The notes under the pieces: model-generated
The model's database searches: none
Told to the model about the DNA's origin: nothing
What the model saw: the letters and a program-made list of their open reading frames with translations, nothing else
DNA from: Atribacteria bacterium SCGC AAA255-G05
GTDB taxonomy: Bacteria; Atribacterota; Phoenicimicrobiia; Phoenicimicrobiales; Phoenicimicrobiaceae
DNA length: 17,500 bases
Direction: 5' to 3'
Assembly: GCA_000405605.1 (NCBI GenBank)
Contig: ASPA01000029.1
Coordinates: forward strand, 1 to 17,500
Shown here: positions 7,659 to 13,896 of the stretch, one piece after another
Layout: each line of letters begins with the position of its first letter
Numbering within the stretch: the first letter of the stretch is position 1
Position numbers and translations under genes: made by a program

Positions 7659-7687
7659 TAGACAAAGAAAAAGAGAGATGTTATAAT
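7659..7687 (+). promoter_or_regulatory. Promoter of the tRNA cluster
   Basis: TAGACA (7659-7664), a 17-base spacer and a consensus TATAAT (7682-7687) give a start near 7694, about 23 bases before the first tRNA. It is the only convincing promoter I see before thrS. Confidence 0.7.
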
Positions 7688-7716
7688 ATCACTTGCGTAG
7701 CAAAAAAGAAATAAGT

Positions 7717-7792
7717 GGGCGGGTAGCTCAGTTGGGAGAGCACTGGTTTTACAAGCCAGGGGTCACAGGTTCAAGCCCTGTTCCGCCTACCA
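7717..7792 (+). tRNA. tRNA-Val(TAC)
   Basis: Complete 76-base tRNA with encoded CCA. The acceptor GGGCGGG pairs with TCCGCCT through two G-U ends. The D stem is GCTC/GAGC, the anticodon stem CTGGT/GCCAG with loop TTTACAA (anticodon TAC), and the T arm ACAGG TTCAAGC CCTGT. It is the first gene of the cluster. Confidence 0.96.
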
Positions 7793-7811
7793 TTTTTAAT
7801 AAAATTCTAAT

Positions 7812-7890
7812 GGGGCCGTAGTGCAGCTTGGTTTAACACGCCTGCCTGTCACGCAGGAGATCGCGAGTTCAAATCTCGTCGGCCCCGCCA
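7812..7890 (+). tRNA. tRNA-Asp(GTC)
   Basis: Complete tRNA with encoded CCA. Acceptor GGGGCCG/CGGCCCC, anticodon stem CCTGC/GCAGG with loop CTGTCAC (anticodon GTC), T arm GCGAG TTCAAAT CTCGT, discriminator G73. It is 79 bases long because of a slightly enlarged D arm in which only three base pairs (GTG/CAC) form clearly. Confidence 0.95.
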
Positions 7891-7928
7891 TTTTCATAAT
7901 AATAAAATTATGTAAGGCGATTTTAAAT

Positions 7929-8004
7929 GCCGAGATAGCTCAGTCGGTAGAGCAGTGGACTGAAAATCCACGTGTCCCCAGTTCAATTCTGGGTCTCGGC
8001 ACCA
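7929..8004 (+). tRNA. tRNA-Phe(GAA)
   Basis: Complete 76-base tRNA with encoded CCA. Acceptor GCCGAGA/TCTCGGC, D stem GCTC/GAGC, anticodon stem GTGGA/TCCAC with loop CTGAAAA (anticodon GAA), T arm CCCAG TTCAATT CTGGG. Confidence 0.96.
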
Positions 8005-8013
8005 GGTTTTTTT

Positions 8014-8088
8014 GCGGAAATAGCTCAGTGGTAGAGCATCGCCTTGCCAAGGCGAGGGTCGCGGGTTCGAATCCCGTTTTCCGCTCCA
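8014..8088 (+). tRNA. tRNA-Gly(GCC)
   Basis: Complete 75-base tRNA with encoded CCA, only 9 bases after tRNA-Phe. Acceptor GCGGAAA/TTTCCGC, anticodon stem TCGCC/GGCGA with loop TTGCCAA (anticodon GCC), T arm GCGGG TTCGAAT CCCGT, discriminator U73 as usual for bacterial tRNA-Gly. Confidence 0.96.
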
Positions 8089-8108
8089 TCTTTATAAAAA
8101 TTCAATGT

Positions 8109-8182
8109 GGCGGCATAGCCAAGTGGTAAGGCAGAGGACTGCAAATCCTTCATCCTCGGTTCGAATCCGAGTGCCGCCTCCA
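8109..8182 (+). tRNA. tRNA-Cys(GCA)
   Basis: Complete 74-base tRNA with encoded CCA. Acceptor GGCGGCA/TGCCGCC, anticodon loop CTGCAAA (anticodon GCA) on a GAGGA/TCCTT stem, T arm CTCGG TTCGAAT CCGAG, discriminator U73, a cysteine identity base. Confidence 0.96.
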
Positions 8183-8225
8183 TTTAGTTTTGAATTTTAA
8201 GAACGATTAGAGGCTTAAAGAAGAC

Positions 8226-8300
8226 GGGCGGTTAATTCAGTGGTAGAATGCTTGCTCGACGCGCAAGAAGTCACTGGTTCGAATCCAGTACCGCCCACCA
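8226..8300 (+). tRNA. tRNA-Val(GAC)-like, with C at position 33
   Basis: 75-base tRNA with encoded CCA. Acceptor GGGCGGT/ACCGCCC, D stem ATTC/GAAT, anticodon stem CTTGC/GCAAG, T arm ACTGG TTCGAAT CCAGT, discriminator A73. The loop TCGACGC gives anticodon GAC (Val). Position 33, almost always U, is C here, and position 37 is G rather than the usual A. Folding is otherwise perfect. It may be a decayed or unusual tRNA; the body closely resembles bacterial tRNA-Val(GAC). The thrS T-box begins 25 bases downstream. Confidence 0.8.
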
Positions 8301-8325
8301 TTTTAAAATATAAGAATAAAATAAG

Positions 8326-8610
8326 ATTAGGTAGAAAACAGTAGGTTAACCTTTTTTTACAGAGAGTAGATATTAATAAAGGTGTGACTATCTACATAAA
8401 AGTGTAATCGAATACCCTTTCTGCATTAATCCCTAATTTGAAATTTTAAAAAGATGAATAGAATTAGGCGGACAATATCCGATAAAATATTGTTAAGCGG
8501 GTTTGAGTTAATTTTTAATATATTAACTTTAGCTAAAAAAGGTGGAACCGCGAGATTATTAAATTAAACTTCTCGTCCTTTTCTGATACAGGGCAAGAAG
8601 TTTTTTTATT
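8326..8610 (+). promoter_or_regulatory. Threonine T-box leader of thrS
   Basis: Stem I: ATTAGG/CCTAAT (8326-8331 with 8432-8437), AGAAA/TTTCT (8333-8337 with 8418-8422), an AGTA motif (8340-8343) opposite the specifier, and a perfect GTAGATA/TATCTAC hairpin (8366-8372 with 8389-8395) whose loop holds GGTG (8381-8384) and which is preceded by AGAGA. The specifier loop GAATACCC contains ACC (8414-8416), a threonine codon that matches the gene. Further helices are ACAATAT/ATATTGT and GTTAAT/ATTAAC. The antiterminator has AAAGG/CCTTT and CGAG/CTCG around TGGAACC, whose TGGA would pair with a UCCA tRNA end. No separate promoter is visible between tRNA-Val and Stem I, so the leader probably shares the tRNA cluster transcript. 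Confidence 0.9.
8566..8610 (+). terminator. T-box regulated terminator of thrS
   Basis: AAACTTCT (8566-8573) pairs with AGAAGTTT (8596-8603), extended by GTCCT/AGGGC inside, followed by a T-rich tract ending TTATTT. It overlaps the antiterminator 3' arm, as expected for a T-box switch. Confidence 0.82.
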
Positions 8611-8632
8611 TGATTGTAAGGAGGTAGATATT

Positions 8633-9385
8633 ATGTCAGAGATTAAAGTTGTTTTATTAGATGATTCGGAAATAAAATTAAATAAAGGTGCTACTTTGTA
8701 TGATGCTGCGGTCAAAATAAGTCAAAAATTAGGCAATGAGGCAATTGCCGGTATAGTAAATGGAGTGGAGAAGGATTTAAATTATGTCCTTGAGGATAAT
8801 GACCGGGTTGAGATTATAACTTTTGCTTCACCCAAAGGCAAAGAAATTTATCATCATAGCAGCTCCCATATTATGGCTCAGGCGGTGAAGGAATTATTTC
8901 CTCAGGCAAAATTAGCCATTGGTCCTGCCATTAAAGATGGTTTTTATTATGATTTTGATTTAGACCGTTCCTTTACTCCGGAAGATATAGTACTTATTGA
9001 GAAAAAGATGAAAGAGGTAGTGGACAAAAATTTCTCTTTAAAAAGAATAGAGGTAAGTAAAGAAGAGGCTAAAAAATTATTTAAAGAACAAAAAGAAGAT
9101 TATAAAATAGAACTTATTAAAGACATAGAAGATGATATGGTTACTTTGTATCAGCAGGGTGATTTTATCGATTTATGTAGAGGGCCCCACATTCCTTCTA
9201 CCGGGAAGTTAAAAGCTTTTAAACTTTTAAGTATTGCCGGTGCATATTGGAGGGGAAATGAAAAAAATAAAATGTTGCAGCGTATTTACGGAACCTCATT
9301 CGGTAAAAAGTCCGAACTGGATAATTATTTGAAATTACTTGAAGAAGCAAAAAGGAGAGACCATCGAAAATTAGCAAAATATTGA
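8633..9385 (+). CDS. thrS: Threonine--tRNA ligase, N-terminal fragment (TGS + editing domain)
   Basis: Bacterial ThrRS is about 640 residues; only the first 250 are here. The start is intact: ATG 8633 after AAGGAGGT (8618-8625). Residues 1-65 are the TGS domain. The N2 editing domain follows with HHSSSH (74-79) and CRGPH (182-186), the metal-type residues that deacylate mischarged Ser-tRNA-Thr. The sequence ends at RRDHRKLAKY, which is the entry to the catalytic domain (normally RRDHRKLGKEL...). The class II motifs 1-3 and the anticodon-binding domain are absent. The stop is created by the join to mutS2-like sequence at about 9375-9383. Stand-alone editing ThrRS proteins are known in archaea, but the out-of-frame fusion to an unrelated gene argues for a broken gene or an assembly chimera. 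As read, it could not charge tRNA-Thr. Confidence 0.9.
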   Translation: MSEIKVVLLDDSEIKLNKGATLYDAAVKISQKLGNEAIAGIVNGVEKDLNYVLEDNDRVEIITFASPKGKEIYHHSSSHIMAQAVKELFPQAKLAIGPAIKDGFYYDFDLDRSFTPEDIVLIEKKMKEVVDKNFSLKRIEVSKEEAKKLFKEQKEDYKIELIKDIEDDMVTLYQQGDFIDLCRGPHIPSTGKLKAFKLLSIAGAYWRGNEKNKMLQRIYGTSFGKKSELDNYLKLLEEAKRRDHRKLAKY

Positions 9386-9869
9386 AATAGGAGATTATGT
9401 ATTAGTTAAGAGTTTGAACAAGCAAGGGACAATACTTTCTATTTCTGCCAAAAGTGAAAAATGCAAGGTCCAAATTGATAATATGAAAATGCTGATCTCA
9501 ATTTTCGATATAGAAAAAATAGATAAACTCGATAAGATACCAGAAAAATATAGTCATATTGGAAATGGTTTTGATAGAGGTTTAAGCGGAAGGGATAGTT
9601 TTTCTTTATCCAAAATAAAAACTTTTAGAAATGAGATTTCTATTCGCCATTTAACCATTGAAGAGGCACGGCCTGTATTAGAAAAATATTTAGATGACGC
9701 TTATCTGCTGGGAGTCTCACCGGTGTACATAATTCATGGAAAAGGCAAGGGCATCTTGAGAGACGAGGTAAAAAAAATGTTAGATAAAATTCCTTATATT
9801 AAATCATTTAGAACTGGAGATACAAAAGAAGGAGGGATTGGAGTTACAATTGCGTATCTTAAGAAATAA
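9375..9869 (+). pseudogene. mutS2: MutS2 C-terminal fragment (KOW + Smr domains)
   Basis: The frame is open from 9375 after an in-frame TAG at 9372 and has no proper start; a TTG at 9414 is the first possible one, without a convincing ribosome binding site. The translation enters at IEIGDYVLVKSLNKQGTI, the KOW-like region of MutS2, then about 60 linker residues and an Smr domain: SIRHLTIEEARPVLEKYLDD, the hallmark IIHGKGKG, and a YIKSFR...GGIGVT ending. The usual LDLRG entry motif of Smr reads ISIRH. MutS2 normally has about 780 residues with MutS-like ATPase and clamp domains; those are missing. The intact protein acts in recombination control or rescue of collided ribosomes. The fragment is fused out of frame to thrS. 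Confidence 0.85.
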
Positions 9870-9878
9870 TCATTCATC

Positions 9879-10238
9879 TTATTTTTTATGTTTTTCTCTA
9901 AGCTTTTCTATTAAAGACTGAAGAGTTTCCCCTTCTTCAGTTTCTGTGGGTTTTTCTTCATGTTTTTCCTTAATTTCTTCAATTTCTTCATAATAAGGTT
10001 TCTTAATTTCCGGATATTCTTCTGCTTTTGGAATTTCAAAATATTTTTGATGAATTGTGCAATAAGATGTAGGTTCTGTGCCTTCTATAAAAGTTACTGT
10101 TAATATTTCCGGACAAGAATCAGTAGGTAAAAGCCCGGATTCTTTACAAACAGATATTTTAGTTATTTTATCTGGTTGCAAAAAATCTTTTTTTTCATTA
10201 TTTTTAAGGGCATTTTTCATAAATTGAGCCCAACTCGA
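9879..10238 (-). pseudogene. Class A penicillin-binding protein, C-terminal tail
   Basis: On the minus strand the frame reads WAQFMKNALKNN, typical of the end of the PBP1A transpeptidase domain (commonly AAPIW-x-x-FM). It then has KITKISVCKESGLLPTDSCP and GTEPTSYCTIH, the Cys-containing tail common in PBP1A proteins, followed by a Glu/Lys-rich hydrophilic end. An ATG at 10220 gives a 113-residue frame, but it lies inside this conserved segment and is not a real start. The glycosyltransferase domain and the SxxK, SxN and KTG motifs are missing. The intact enzyme would polymerise and cross-link peptidoglycan at the membrane. Upstream, the sequence switches to ruvB at the AACTCGAGTT palindrome. 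Confidence 0.83.
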
Positions 10239-10774
10239 GTTATCACTCCGAAGCGGCTTCTTAGGGGCGAAGTAATTAGCCCTGTACGAGTTGTGGCCCC
10301 AATAAGAGTAAATTTTGGCAAACTTATACGTATAGAACGGGCACTTGGGCCTTTACCGATCAGAATATCTAGTTCATAATCTTCCATAGCGGGATATAAT
10401 ATTTCTTCTACTGCTCGATTTAACCGGTGAATTTCATCAATAAATAAAACATCATTTTCCTGTAAATTAGTAATTATAGCTGCTAAGTCTCCTGCTCTTT
10501 CAATAACCGGACCGGAAGTCATCTTAATATTGACTCCCATCTCATTAGATATTATATAAGCTAAGGTAGTTTTGCCTAAACCGGGGGGACCGTATAAAAG
10601 AATGTGATCAATAGGTTCTCCTCTTTTTCGGGCAGCACTTATATATATATTAAAATTTTTTCTAATATTTTCCTGCCCAATAAATTCTTTAAAAAATTTA
10701 GGCCTTAAGTTTATATCTAAATCCGGTTCTTCTTTTCTTAATCCTAAATCAATAGCTTTTTCTTTAAATTCCAT
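10217..10774 (-). CDS. ruvB: Holliday junction helicase RuvB, N-terminal fragment
   Basis: RuvB is the AAA+ motor that drives branch migration with RuvA. This copy has 185 residues; the family has about 330-350. It shows LRPKFFKEFIGQENI (24-38), Walker A GPPGLGKTT (62-70), Walker B FIDEIHRLN (111-119), sensor 1 GATTR (159-163) and the SPLRSRFGV segment with the arginine finger. After RFGVITR (174-180) similarity stops and VGLNL-stop follows, because the sequence switches into the PBP gene. The AAA+ lid and the winged-helix DNA-binding domain are missing, so the encoded product should not work. The start is ATG 10774 with a weak GGAG site. It follows ruvA by 73 bases. Confidence 0.93.
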   Translation of the reverse strand: MEFKEKAIDLGLRKEEPDLDINLRPKFFKEFIGQENIRKNFNIYISAARKRGEPIDHILLYGPPGLGKTTLAYIISNEMGVNIKMTSGPVIERAGDLAAIITNLQENDVLFIDEIHRLNRAVEEILYPAMEDYELDILIGKGPSARSIRISLPKFTLIGATTRTGLITSPLRSRFGVITRVGLNL

Positions 10775-10847
10775 CTATTACTCCATTGGTACATATAAAA
10801 ATGAAACATTTTTAAAATAAGAAATTACAATAAATAAAAATTAATAA

Positions 10848-11438
10848 TTATCCTATAATCTTCAGAGATTCTCGAACTAACTCTTCTACTGTTAATTGCC
10901 CTTTAAATTTTTCTTGGGTTTTTTCCACCGCGGATTTTGCTTTTTTGTAAGTATAGCCTAACACTTTAAGAGCATCTGTAGCATCATTTATATTTTCAGA
11001 TTTAAAGGTTTTCTCTATACCTGCTTCCAGAAAAGTGATTTTACTTATTTTTTCTTTTAATTCTAACACGATTTTTTTAGCTAACTTATTCCCTATACCT
11101 ACTATCGACGTAATTGAATCTAAATCTTCTTGGAGAATTGCTTTACCAAAATCATCAGGAGTCATTTTGGATAAAATGTTTAAACCTACTTTTGGACCAA
11201 CTCCCGGTGTGCTAATCAGTAATTCGAAGAAATTTTCTTCTTCTTTAGTTAAAAATCCATAAAGCGTTATTTTGTCTTCTCTTAAATATAAATAAGTATA
11301 AATTTTAGTCTTATCGCCGATTTTCAAGGAAAGATTATTATAAGCAGGGATATTAATTTGGTACCCTATGCCGTTTGTATTTAATATAAGATAATTCACG
11401 CCAACTGCATTAACTATTCCTTCTAAAAAAGATATCAA
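10848..11438 (-). CDS. ruvA: Holliday junction branch migration protein RuvA
   Basis: RuvA binds four-way junctions as a tetramer and recruits RuvB. The 196 residues match the family length (about 190-205). Domain I is the OB fold, starting ISFLEGIVNAVGVNYLI. Domain II has two helix-hairpin-helix motifs, LLISTPGVGPKVGLNILSKM and SIVGIGNKLAKKIVLELK. Domain III (ATDALKVLGYTYKKAKSAVE) is the RuvB-contacting C-terminus and is complete. I chose the TTG at 11438, preceded by AGGAGGT at 11445-11451; the open frame continues to 11579, but that extension is translated repeat sequence. ruvA should be cotranscribed with ruvC and ruvB, yet a 337-base repeat mosaic separates it from ruvC. Confidence 0.95.
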   Translation of the reverse strand: MISFLEGIVNAVGVNYLILNTNGIGYQINIPAYNNLSLKIGDKTKIYTYLYLREDKITLYGFLTKEEENFFELLISTPGVGPKVGLNILSKMTPDDFGKAILQEDLDSITSIVGIGNKLAKKIVLELKEKISKITFLEAGIEKTFKSENINDATDALKVLGYTYKKAKSAVEKTQEKFKGQLTVEELVRESLKIIG

Positions 11439-11455
11439 ATTTAAACCTCCTGTAA

Positions 11456-11772
11456 TAATAGTTAACTGGTTCATTAGTTGCCCAGTTAGCCAGTTCATCG
11501 GTTTACCAGTTAAAATACAGTGATAAGTGATGAGTAATTTGTAACAATTAAATATTTGCAGGTTTTCTCTTTTTGTCATTTAAATCTGAACGCGATACTC
11601 GATACGTGATACTAATTTTTTCTGGCTCCGTTTTTCTGTTTCCTTAACTAGCTAACCAGGTAACTAACTAACCAACTAACCAATCTTTAACGAGAAACGA
11701 TAAACGGATTTGATTCCTGATTTTGGTTTTCTATCTTCCTAACGCGATACGCAATACGCGATACGCAATACT
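11456..11772. repeat. Repeat mosaic splitting ruvC from ruvA
   Basis: No gene lies in this 337-base gap. It contains GTTAACTGG/CCAGTTAGCC words (about 11460-11513), GTGATAAGTGATGAGTAA (11519-11536), CGCGATACTCGATACG (about 11590-11605), AACTAACTAACCAACTAACC words (about 11650-11683), AACGAGAAACGATAAACG (about 11688-11705) and CGCGATA/CGCAATA words (11741-11771). Confidence 0.8.
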
Positions 11773-11775
11773 TAT

Positions 11776-12246
11776 TTAATATTTAGTATGCACATGACAA
11801 ATTGCTGCTGCCAAAGCATCTGCAGCATGATCCGGCTGAGGAATTTCAGATAAATTGAGCAGGATTTTAACCATAGATTGAACTTGATGTTTTTCCGCTC
11901 TCCCATTTCCCACAGTAGCTTGTTTTATCTGTAACGGGGTGTATTCATAAAGTTCTAATCCCATTAGAGCAACGGTTATAGCTACCATACCATGAACCTT
12001 GCTAACTGTAAGTGCACTTCGAACATTCTTATTAAAAAATATTTCCTCGATAACAACTTCATGAGGATTATATTTTTCTATAAGTTCTTTTATCTTATAA
12101 TATATTTCTTTTATCCTAAAACTAAAAGTATCTTTCTTGTAAGTTAATACGCATCCGTAATCAATTAATTCAATTTTCTTTTTCTCATATCGAATTAAAC
12201 CATAACCGGTATTGCTAAGTCCGGGATCAATACCTAAAATAATCAC
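11776..12246 (-). CDS. ruvC: Crossover junction endodeoxyribonuclease RuvC
   Basis: RuvC cuts Holliday junctions after RuvAB branch migration. It has 156 residues, normal for the family, with an RNase H-like fold. The catalytic acids are visible: D7 in GIDPG, E67/E68 in VVIEEIFF, and D139 and D143 in PDHAADALAAAI. The start is a GTG at 12246 that overlaps the yebC stop (GTGA, four bases), indicating translational coupling. It ends in HVHTKY just before the repeat mosaic. Confidence 0.96.
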   Translation of the reverse strand: MIILGIDPGLSNTGYGLIRYEKKKIELIDYGCVLTYKKDTFSFRIKEIYYKIKELIEKYNPHEVVIEEIFFNKNVRSALTVSKVHGMVAITVALMGLELYEYTPLQIKQATVGNGRAEKHQVQSMVKILLNLSEIPQPDHAADALAAAICHVHTKY

Positions 12247-13007
12247 GAGTTATCCCCATTGGCAGATATTTCTTCCATAATTTCGTCAGCAATATTAAAA
12301 TTAGCATAAACTTTCTGCACATCATCTTGTTCTTCTAACTGTTCCATTAAATTCAGCATTTGCCTTGCCTTTTTATCTTCCAAATCTACAGTAGTTTTTG
12401 GAATTAAAGTAACTTCATTAAGCAAGTAATCAATATTCTGTTCTTTTATTAAATTGCTAAATTTCTCGTAATTTTCAGGTAGAGTGATAACTTCAATATT
12501 TTCATTGTCACTTTTTACATCTTCGGCTTCTGCTTCAAGGGCTAAATCTACAATAGTGTCTTCATTAACTTTGACTTTCTCAAAGATAAAATATCCTCTT
12601 TTGTCAAACATCCAGGCAACACAACCGTTTTCACCTAAATTGCCGCCATTCTTAGAAAATATTTTTCTAAGCTCTGGGGCTGTTCTATTTCTGTTATCAG
12701 TTAAAACCTCTATTAAAACTGCAACCCCTCCCGGTCCATAACCTTCATATGATAGCTCTTCATAAGAAACTCCATCGGCTCCACCAGTTCCTCGTTTAAT
12801 AGCTCTTTCAATATTTTCGTTAGGCATATTGTTTTCTTTTGCCAATTGAATTGCAGTTTTTAATTTTACGTTAGCCTCGGGATCTCCTCCCCCCGAACGT
12901 GCAGCAACAGTTATCACTCGAATTATTTTGGTAAATATTTTTCCCCTTTGTGCATCTGCTTTGCCTTTTTTTCTTTTGATGGTATTCCACTTCGAATGTC
13001 CAGACAT
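12243..13007 (-). CDS. yebC: YebC/PmpR family translational or transcriptional regulator (TACO1-like)
   Basis: The hallmark N-terminus SGHSKWNTIKRKKGKADAQR and the following GKIFTKIIRVITVAARSGGG identify the YebC/TACO1 family. The protein is 254 residues, the usual length. GPGGVAVLIE, TDNRNRTAPELRKIFSKNGG and the acidic C-terminal third are also typical. Members have been described as DNA-binding regulators and, for one branch, as ribosome-associated factors that ease translation of proline-rich stretches; I cannot assign the branch. It is commonly upstream of ruvC in bacteria, as here. ATG 13007 follows AAGGAGAG on the minus strand. I found no convincing promoter in the 165-base gap to nadE. 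Confidence 0.95.
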   Translation of the reverse strand: MSGHSKWNTIKRKKGKADAQRGKIFTKIIRVITVAARSGGGDPEANVKLKTAIQLAKENNMPNENIERAIKRGTGGADGVSYEELSYEGYGPGGVAVLIEVLTDNRNRTAPELRKIFSKNGGNLGENGCVAWMFDKRGYFIFEKVKVNEDTIVDLALEAEAEDVKSDNENIEVITLPENYEKFSNLIKEQNIDYLLNEVTLIPKTTVDLEDKKARQMLNLMEQLEEQDDVQKVYANFNIADEIMEEISANGDNS

Positions 13008-13094
13008 ATTTTATCTCTCCTTGAATATAAAATTATTAAAACTTCAACTGTGGTTAATTTTTAATAATTTTAGCATATTAAAAGAGCAGATTCA

Positions 13095-13150
13095 ATAAAT
13101 TAGTATTTAGTATTTAGTTAAGAAAATACAAAATTCAAAATACGAGGGAT
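13095..13150. repeat. Short repeat words between nadE and yebC
   Basis: TTAGTATTTAGTATTTAG (about 13101-13118) is a period-8 run related to the GTTAGTGAATA family, followed by AAAATACAAAATTCAAAATA. This is a small version of the mosaics in the larger gaps. Confidence 0.6.
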
Positions 13151-13172
13151 AAAAAATATGAAATTTATTTAT

Positions 13173-13895
13173 TTAAAAGGGAGGTTTTTCAGGAGTAGTT
13201 CGTTTATGCGCACCTTTAGTTATTTTGTCTTGAATCTTTTTTTCTATTATTTTGTTGCTTGATCTTCCTGTTCTTAAATACTTATCTAGTTGCTCATAAC
13301 TTATACCAATTTCTTTTTCATCGGTTTGACCTTCCCAGAGGCCTGCAGAAGGAGGTTTGTTTATAATTTTTTTGGGAATACCTAAATATTTTGCTAATTC
13401 TCTAACCTGACTCTTTACTAAATTACCTAAAGGTAAAATATCTACTCCGCCATCACCATATTTAGTAAAATATCCTATCATTAACTCACTTTTGTTCCCA
13501 GTTCCTACCACTAAATAATTTAACTCATTAGCAAAATAGTACAAAGTTGTCATTCTTAATCGGGATTTTATATTTGCTTCTGCTAATTTGAAACTTTCTT
13601 CTTTTTCTTTATCCTTTAACAAATGAATGAGCGAATCATATACTTTTGATAGATTAATTATTTTATAAGGAATATTAAATTTATTAATAAAGTCTAGGGC
13701 ATCGTTAATATCGGCTTCAAGACTGTGGCAAGGGATAATTATGGCTAAGGTATTTTGGGGAAATATTCTTATGCTTAAGGCTGCTACTACAGCAGAATCT
13801 AATCCCCCGCTTAATCCAAATACTATGCCTTTGGCCTTTGCTTCAATTACTTTATCTTCCATCCAAACACATAATTTTTGCACTAATGTTTCCAT
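13173..13895 (-). CDS. nadE: NH3-dependent NAD+ synthetase
   Basis: NadE makes NAD+ from nicotinate adenine dinucleotide, ATP and ammonia. The ATP-pyrophosphatase loop GLSGGLDSA is at residues 27-35. GTGNKSELMIGYFTKYGDGG and DILPLGNLVKSQVRELA carry further substrate-binding residues, and PPSAGLWEGQTDEKEIGISY is the mobile active-site segment. There is no N-terminal CN-hydrolase (glutaminase) domain, so it should use free ammonia. The 240 residues appear complete. ATG 13895 is preceded by a GGAG site about 9 bases upstream. The gene stands alone, about 490 bases downstream of the 5S gene and 165 upstream of yebC. Confidence 0.95.
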   Translation of the reverse strand: METLVQKLCVWMEDKVIEAKAKGIVFGLSGGLDSAVVAALSIRIFPQNTLAIIIPCHSLEADINDALDFINKFNIPYKIINLSKVYDSLIHLLKDKEKEESFKLAEANIKSRLRMTTLYYFANELNYLVVGTGNKSELMIGYFTKYGDGGVDILPLGNLVKSQVRELAKYLGIPKKIINKPPSAGLWEGQTDEKEIGISYEQLDKYLRTGRSSNKIIEKKIQDKITKGAHKRTTPEKPPF

Positions 13896-13896
13896 A

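Larger units (their letters stand above)
9370..10241. other. Foreign or chimeric block: mutS2 3' end facing pbp 3' end
   Basis: The segment between thrS and ruvB consists of the 3' end of a mutS2 gene (plus strand) and the 3' end of a class A PBP gene (minus strand), 9 bases apart. Both are cut at their 5' sides, and the two host genes are cut at their 3' sides. Left join: near 9370-9383 (GCAAAATATTGAAA). Right join: inside or beside the palindrome AACTCGAGTT (10232-10241). There are no inverted repeats, transposase or target-site duplication. Confidence 0.75.

Noticed and set aside
7821..8129. 102-codon plus-strand reading frame across the tRNA cluster
   Set aside because: It runs through tRNA-Asp, Phe, Gly and into Cys; the frame is open only because of tRNA sequence.
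8633..9385. Genuine stand-alone ThrRS editing protein
   Set aside because: Attractive because of the T-box and clean domain break, but the stop arises only by fusion to out-of-frame mutS2 sequence, and ruvB is broken the same way nearby.
9370..10241. Insertion sequence or integron cassette as the source of the block
   Set aside because: No transposase or integrase, no terminal inverted repeats, no target duplication and no attC-like site.
10176..10379. 67-codon plus-strand frame over the ruvB/PBP join
   Set aside because: It is antisense to conserved ruvB and PBP coding sequence and starts within the PBP fragment.
11439..11579. N-terminal extension of ruvA
   Set aside because: The extra 47 codons translate repeat words; TTG 11438 has an AGGAGGT site and matches the family start.
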